Shown here: one piece after another, positions 60,012-64,000 of the stretch
How the letters are laid out: each line of letters starts with the position of its first letter
Numbering within the stretch: the first letter of the stretch is position 1
DNA from: Sphingobium vermicomposti
Lineage (GTDB): Bacteria; Pseudomonadota; Alphaproteobacteria; Sphingomonadales; Sphingomonadaceae
Direction of reading: 5' to 3'
Assembly: GCF_011762025.1 (NCBI RefSeq)
Contig: NZ_JAASQR010000003.1
Location: forward strand, 310,001 to 374,000
DNA: 64,000 nt
Translations under genes and position numbers: made by a program
The notes under the pieces: model-generated
Told to the model about the DNA's origin: nothing
The model's input: the letters and a program-made list of their open reading frames with translations, nothing else
Database searches by the model: none

Positions 60012-62612
60012 TCAATCCAAATTCGGCCGCAGCCAGCGCTCCGCCGTTTCGATATCCATCCCGATCCGCTCGGCATAATCTGACAGCTGATCACGACCCA
60101 CGCGGGCGACGCCGAAATATTCCGCCTGACCATGCCCGAAGTAGAAACCGCTGACCGCTGCGGTGGGCAGCATGGCCAGGCTTTCCGTCAAGGTGATCCC
60201 GGTCGCATGATGCGCGTCCAGCATATCGAACAACAGCGGTTTCAGGCTGTGGTCGGGGCAAGCGGGATAGCCCGGCGCGGGGCGGATACCGCGATACTGC
60301 TCCCGGATCAGCGCTTCGTTGGTCAGCTGCTCACCCTCCGCATAGCCCCATAGGGCGGTGCGGACATAGTGGTGCAGCCGCTCGGCAAAGGCTTCGGCTA
60401 GCCGGTCGGCAAGCGCCTTGAGCAGGATGTCCGAATAATCGTCGATCGCGTTCTTGAACCGCGCCAGATGTGGTTCGATACCATGGATCGACACGGCAAA
60501 GCCGCCGATCCAGTCACCGTCATGGCTGATGAAGTCGGCCAGGCACATGTTGGCCCGCCCCTCACGCTTCGCAATCTGCTGCCGCAGCATAGGCAGACGG
60601 ACATGACGCTCATCCTCGACATGGACAATGATGTCATCGCCCTCCCGACGGCAAGGCCACAGCCCCGCAACGCCGCGCGCCGTCAGCCATTTTTCGCTAA
60701 CGATCCGATCCAGCATGTTCTGCGCGTCCTTGAACAGGCTGGTAGCGCTTTCACCGACCACCTCATCCTCAAGGATAGCCGGATAGTTGCCCGCCAATTC
60801 CCAGGCTCGAAAAAAGGGCGTCCAGTCGATATAATTGATCAAGTCTTTGAGGTCCCAATCGGGAAAGCGGTGGATGCCGGGCAGCCGCGGTCGGGGCGCT
60901 TTCAGCGCCTCATCCATTTCAAAAGCATTGGCGCGGGCATCCTCTATGCTCAGAAGCTGACTTTGCCCCTTGCCCGCGCGCGCCTTGCGCACATGATCAT
61001 AATCCTCCTTCGTCTTCGTGACGAAATCACTTTTCTGCGTTTCGGAAAGCAATGCGGTCGCCACGCCCACGGCACGGCTGGCGTCCAGCACATGCACCAC
61101 CGGCCCAGTAAAAGCCGGATCAATACGCAAGGCGGTATGCACGCGCGACGTGGTCGCACCGCCGATCAGCAGCGGCATGGTCATGTTGGCACGTTGCATT
61201 TCCTGCGCCACCGTCACCATCTCGTCGAGCGAGGGGGTAATGAGGCCGGACAGCCCGATCATGTCAGCGTCGTTCTCATTTGCCGCCTTGATGATGTCCT
61301 GCCAGGGAACCATCACGCCCATGTCGATCACTTCAAAGCCGTTGCACTGCAGCACGACGCCAACAATGTTCTTGCCGATATCATGCACGTCGCCCTTGAC
61401 GGTCGCCATGATGATCTTGCCCTTGCCCTTGGCGCCCGGCTCCTTAGCCGCTTCGATGAAGGGCAGCAGATGCGCCACCGCCTTTTTCATGACGCGAGCG
61501 GATTTCACCACCTGCGGCAAGAACATCTTGCCCGCCCCGAACAGGTCCCCCACGACGTTCATGCCGTCCATCAGCGGGCCTTCAATCACTTCGATCGGCT
61601 TGGTAGCGGCAAGGCGGGCTTCCTCCGTATCCTCCACCACATACATGTCTATGCCCTTGACGAGCGCATGTTCCAACCGCTTGGAGACAGGCCAGCCACG
61701 CCATTCCTGCGCCGCCTTTTCCGACGCCGCATCCTTACCCTTGTAGCTCTCCGCCAGCGCGACGAGGCGGTCGCCCGCTTCGGGGTCACTGTTCAGCAGC
61801 ACATCCTCACACGCCTTACGCAGCGCCGGGTCGATCGCGTCATAGACGTCGAGCTGACCGGCATTGACGATCGCCATGTCCAGCCCCGCCGGAATGGCGT
61901 GGTAAAGGAAGACGCTGTGCATCGCCCGGCGCACCGGCTCATTGCCACGGAAGGAGAAGGAGAAGTTCGACAACCCGCCCGAAATATGAACATGCGGGCA
62001 GCGCTTCTTGATCTCCCGGCACGCCTCGATGAAGTCGACGCCGTAATTATTATGCTCCTCGATCCCCGTCGCCACGGCGAAGATATTGGGATCGAAGATG
62101 ATGTCCTCCGGCGGAAAGCCAATGGTCATCAGCAGCTTGTAGGCGCGCTCGCAAATCTCGACCTTGCGAGCCTGCGTGTCCGCCTGGCCGGTTTCGTCGA
62201 AAGCCATGACGACCACCGCCGCGCCATAGGCCATGCACTTACGGGCGTGGTCGAGAAAGGCTTCCTCCCCCTCCTTCATGCTGATCGAGTTGACGATCGG
62301 CTTGCCGCTGACGCATTTCAGACCAGCTTCAATCACTTCCCATTTGGAACTGTCGATCATCACCGGCACGCGGCTGATGTCCGGTTCGGAGGTCATCAGC
62401 TTCAGGAAGGTCGTCATTGCCTCGACCGCGTCGAGTAGGCCTTCGTCCATGTTGACGTCGACGATCTGCGCGCCGCTCTCCACCTGGTCGCGGGCGATGT
62501 CGATGGCGGCGGCATAATCGCCCGCCATGATCAGCTTTTTGAACTTGGCCGAACCGGTGACGTTGGTGCGCTCACCGATATTGACGAAAGTGGCGGTGGA
62601 GGTCTGGGTCAT
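60012..62612 (-). CDS. metH: Cobalamin-dependent methionine synthase, C-terminal polypeptide
   Basis: An 866-residue protein holding three of the four MetH modules. These are the methyl-THF (pterin)-binding domain ([30 protein letters not shown]), the cap and B12-binding domain ([19 protein letters not shown] with the cobalt-ligating His near residue 408; [14 protein letters not shown]) and the reactivation domain ([23 protein letters not shown]-like [12 protein letters not shown]). The homocysteine-binding module is encoded separately just upstream. The start at MTQTSTATF is 117 bases after the other part's stop, with a repeat between. B12 supply would come from the btu genes. Confidence 0.94.
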   Translation of the reverse strand: MTQTSTATFVNIGERTNVTGSAKFKKLIMAGDYAAAIDIARDQVESGAQIVDVNMDEGLLDAVEAMTTFLKLMTSEPDISRVPVMIDSSKWEVIEAGLKCVSGKPIVNSISMKEGEEAFLDHARKCMAYGAAVVVMAFDETGQADTQARKVEICERAYKLLMTIGFPPEDIIFDPNIFAVATGIEEHNNYGVDFIEACREIKKRCPHVHISGGLSNFSFSFRGNEPVRRAMHSVFLYHAIPAGLDMAIVNAGQLDVYDAIDPALRKACEDVLLNSDPEAGDRLVALAESYKGKDAASEKAAQEWRGWPVSKRLEHALVKGIDMYVVEDTEEARLAATKPIEVIEGPLMDGMNVVGDLFGAGKMFLPQVVKSARVMKKAVAHLLPFIEAAKEPGAKGKGKIIMATVKGDVHDIGKNIVGVVLQCNGFEVIDMGVMVPWQDIIKAANENDADMIGLSGLITPSLDEMVTVAQEMQRANMTMPLLIGGATTSRVHTALRIDPAFTGPVVHVLDASRAVGVATALLSETQKSDFVTKTKEDYDHVRKARAGKGQSQLLSIEDARANAFEMDEALKAPRPRLPGIHRFPDWDLKDLINYIDWTPFFRAWELAGNYPAILEDEVVGESATSLFKDAQNMLDRIVSEKWLTARGVAGLWPCRREGDDIIVHVEDERHVRLPMLRQQIAKREGRANMCLADFISHDGDWIGGFAVSIHGIEPHLARFKNAIDDYSDILLKALADRLAEAFAERLHHYVRTALWGYAEGEQLTNEALIREQYRGIRPAPGYPACPDHSLKPLLFDMLDAHHATGITLTESLAMLPTAAVSGFYFGHGQAEYFGVARVGRDQLSDYAERIGMDIETAERWLRPNLD

Positions 62613-62628
62613 GGGATCAACTTTAATC

Positions 62629-62704
62629 CGTTCGGGCTGAGCTTGTCGAAGCCCAACCCTTCTTGAAGACAAGTATTGCCCTTCGACAAACTCAGGGCGA
62701 ACGG
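62629..62704. repeat. Family A repeat copy 11 between the two metH genes
   Basis: CGTTCGGGCTGAGCTTGTCG and TTCGACAAACTCAGGGCGAA form inverted arms. The copy fills most of the gap between the two halves of metH and ends up 17 bases before the second start. Confidence 0.85.
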
Positions 62705-62728
62705 AGGAGAGATGACTCCTCCGGTATT

Positions 62729-63775
62729 TCAGGCCGCGATATGCATAGGCTCCAGCCCGGCCAATCGCGTCACCACAGGGAGTTCGGGCACAATGCGGGG
62801 CTTGTGCCCCGCCAGCGCCTTCGCCACCGCGCCGATATGCGCGGGCGTCGTTCCGCAGCAGCCGCCGACCATGTTGACCAGCCCCTCATCCACCCACTGG
62901 CGAATGAGCGAAGCCGTCGTTTCCGGCAGTTCGTCATATTGCCCCAACTCATTGGGTAGTCCGGCGTTGGGATAGGCCAGGATCAGCGTGTCCGCATTCT
63001 TCGCCAACTCGCTCAGATAAGGCCGCAGCAGATCCGCCCCGAACGCGCAGTTCACCCCGATGGTCAACGGCTTCAGATGCCGCAGCGAATACCAGAAGGC
63101 ATTGATCGTGTGCCCCGACAGGTTGCGACCCGACATGTCGGTGATGGTGAAGCTGAGCATCAGCGGAACCGGCCGCCCCGCCGCAGCCTCCGCCTCACGC
63201 GCGGCCATGCCGGCCGCCTTGGCATTAAGCGTATCGAAGCAGGTTTCGACCAGCAAAAAATCGACTCCCCCCGCGATCAGCGCGTCGCACTGTTCGCGAT
63301 AATCCGCCTTCAGCGTGTCATAATCCACCTCGCGGTAGGCGGGGTCGTTGACATCGGGAGAGATGGACAGAGTCTTGTTCGTCGGCCCGATCGATCCGGC
63401 AACGAAACGCGGATGGCCATCCTTTGCAGTCGCCTTCTCGCACGCTTGCCGCGCCAGCTTCGCGGCGGCGATGTTGATGTCCCACACCAGATGTTCGCAG
63501 CCATAGTCGGCCATCGCGATCTTGGTGGAACTGAACGTGTTGGTCTCGATCATGTCCGCCCCGGCGGCGAGATAGGCGGCATGAATGCCTTCGACGATAT
63601 CCGGCCGGGTCAGGCACAGAAGGTCGTTATTCCCCTTCTGGTCCTTGGCGAGATCCAGCGACCCGCGATAATCCGCCTCGGTCAGCCCATGTTTCTGGAT
63701 CGACGTGCCATAGCCGCCATCGAAGATCATGATCTTTTCCGCCGCGACGGCGCGGAAGCGTTGTTCAGCGGTCAT
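62729..63775 (-). CDS. metH: Methionine synthase, N-terminal homocysteine-binding polypeptide
   Basis: A 348-residue homocysteine S-methyltransferase domain as a separate protein. The zinc ligands are visible in [11 protein letters not shown] (Cys) and [13 protein letters not shown] (Cys pair) near residues 240 and 305; the barrel opens with [17 protein letters not shown]. It must partner with the larger MetH polypeptide encoded next. The start overlaps the metF stop by 4 bases (ATGA). Confidence 0.93.
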   Translation of the reverse strand: MTAEQRFRAVAAEKIMIFDGGYGTSIQKHGLTEADYRGSLDLAKDQKGNNDLLCLTRPDIVEGIHAAYLAAGADMIETNTFSSTKIAMADYGCEHLVWDINIAAAKLARQACEKATAKDGHPRFVAGSIGPTNKTLSISPDVNDPAYREVDYDTLKADYREQCDALIAGGVDFLLVETCFDTLNAKAAGMAAREAEAAAGRPVPLMLSFTITDMSGRNLSGHTINAFWYSLRHLKPLTIGVNCAFGADLLRPYLSELAKNADTLILAYPNAGLPNELGQYDELPETTASLIRQWVDEGLVNMVGGCCGTTPAHIGAVAKALAGHKPRIVPELPVVTRLAGLEPMHIAA

Positions 63776-64000
63776 GCCGTCTTCTCCAGTCCAGCAGGCC
63801 GAAGCCCCAGCAGATGGCAGATCGCATAGCTCAATTCCGCCCGGTTAAGCGTGTAGAAATGAAAGTCGCGCACGCCGCCCGCATAAAGCTTGCGGCACAG
63901 TTCCGCTGCCAGCGTGCCGGAAACCAGTTGCCGCGCGGCGGGCAGGTCGTCCAGTCCTTCGAACAGCTTGCCCATCCAGCCGGGCACATCGGTATTGCAC
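63772..64000 (-). CDS. metF: Methylenetetrahydrofolate reductase, C-terminal part (cut by window edge)
   Basis: Only the last 75 or so residues are visible: VPGWMGKLFEGLDD, AAELCRKLYAGGVRDFHFYT and LNRAELSYAICHLLGL. The G-V-R-D-F-H-F-Y-T-L-N-R block is the diagnostic MetF C-terminus. It reduces methylene-THF to methyl-THF, the substrate of MetH. The gene continues beyond the right edge and is the upstream member of the metF-metH(N)-metH(C) operon. Confidence 0.93.
   Translation of the reverse strand, partial: CNTDVPGWMGKLFEGLDDLPAARQLVSGTLAAELCRKLYAGGVRDFHFYTLNRAELSYAICHLLGLRPAGLEKTA

Noticed and set aside
60468..62438. A 656-codon plus-strand frame opposite metH
   Set aside because: Antisense shadow of a confident coding region with no recognisable protein motif.
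2061..62704. The spaced palindromic repeats as a CRISPR array
   Set aside because: The copies are kilobases apart, without regular short spacers or cas genes.

Overview
This window looks like a chromosomal segment of a GC-rich alphaproteobacterium, most likely a sphingomonad (Sphingobium, Sphingopyxis or a relative). The grounds are the high GC content, the gene neighbourhoods (argH-lptM-lysA, gshB-yraN-rsmI, purM-DUF2066-hdaA-ppk-ppx), a two-polypeptide MetH, and many short palindromic intergenic repeats of a type I associate with sphingomonads. Genes are dense, and many operon partners overlap by 4 bases (ATGA or GTGA). No rRNA, tRNA, CRISPR array, transposase or prophage was seen.

Layout. 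0-6.4 kb: a membrane protein fragment, a metallo-hydrolase, xerC, a DedA protein, gshB, then yraN-rsmI facing an LpoA-like lipoprotein. 6.4-11.4 kb: a cobalamin uptake set (btuD, btuC, btuF, btuB), with a clear cobalamin riboswitch upstream of btuB. 11.5-22.2 kb: mobA and an assimilatory nitrate locus read leftward: nasT-nasS, the nitrate transporter, nirB-nirD, the molybdenum nitrate reductase, and cobA for siroheme. Both the transporter and nirB have a leader with a promoter, small hairpins and an intrinsic terminator, the layout expected for NasT (ANTAR) antitermination. 22.3-27.2 kb: an EmrAB-type efflux operon with its outer-membrane factor, divergent from a TetR gene, with two mirrored operator-like sites between them.

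27.3-38.3 kb: a response regulator, an argH-lptM-lysA-siroheme synthase-zntB operon, a TlpA thioredoxin, a Trm112-like/LonSB/thioredoxin operon, a MipA protein, a DUF2141/fatty-acid-hydroxylase pair and pheA. 38.5-46.6 kb: a membrane cytochrome c, an AT-richer orphan gene, a CorC-type protein, an OmpA lipoprotein, the yggT-yggU-folD-SnoaL-marC operon and argB. 46.9-54.7 kb: ppk-ppx with hdaA and a DUF2066-like gene, divergent from purM-purN. 54.8-64 kb: an orphan ABC ATPase, a DUF559 nuclease gene lying between inverted repeats, nadB, a hydrolase, a beta-lactamase-like protein, and the metF-metH(N)-metH(C) operon, cut by the right edge.

Functional links. Cobalamin import feeds the B12-dependent MetH encoded about 50 kb away. 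mobA (guanylylation of the molybdenum cofactor), cobA and the lysA-linked siroheme synthase all supply cofactors to the nitrate and nitrite reductases. At least 11 copies of one palindromic repeat family, several copies of a second, and single copies of two other types occupy most intergenic gaps. In places they supply stop codons, C-terminal residues or 5' leaders to neighbouring genes.
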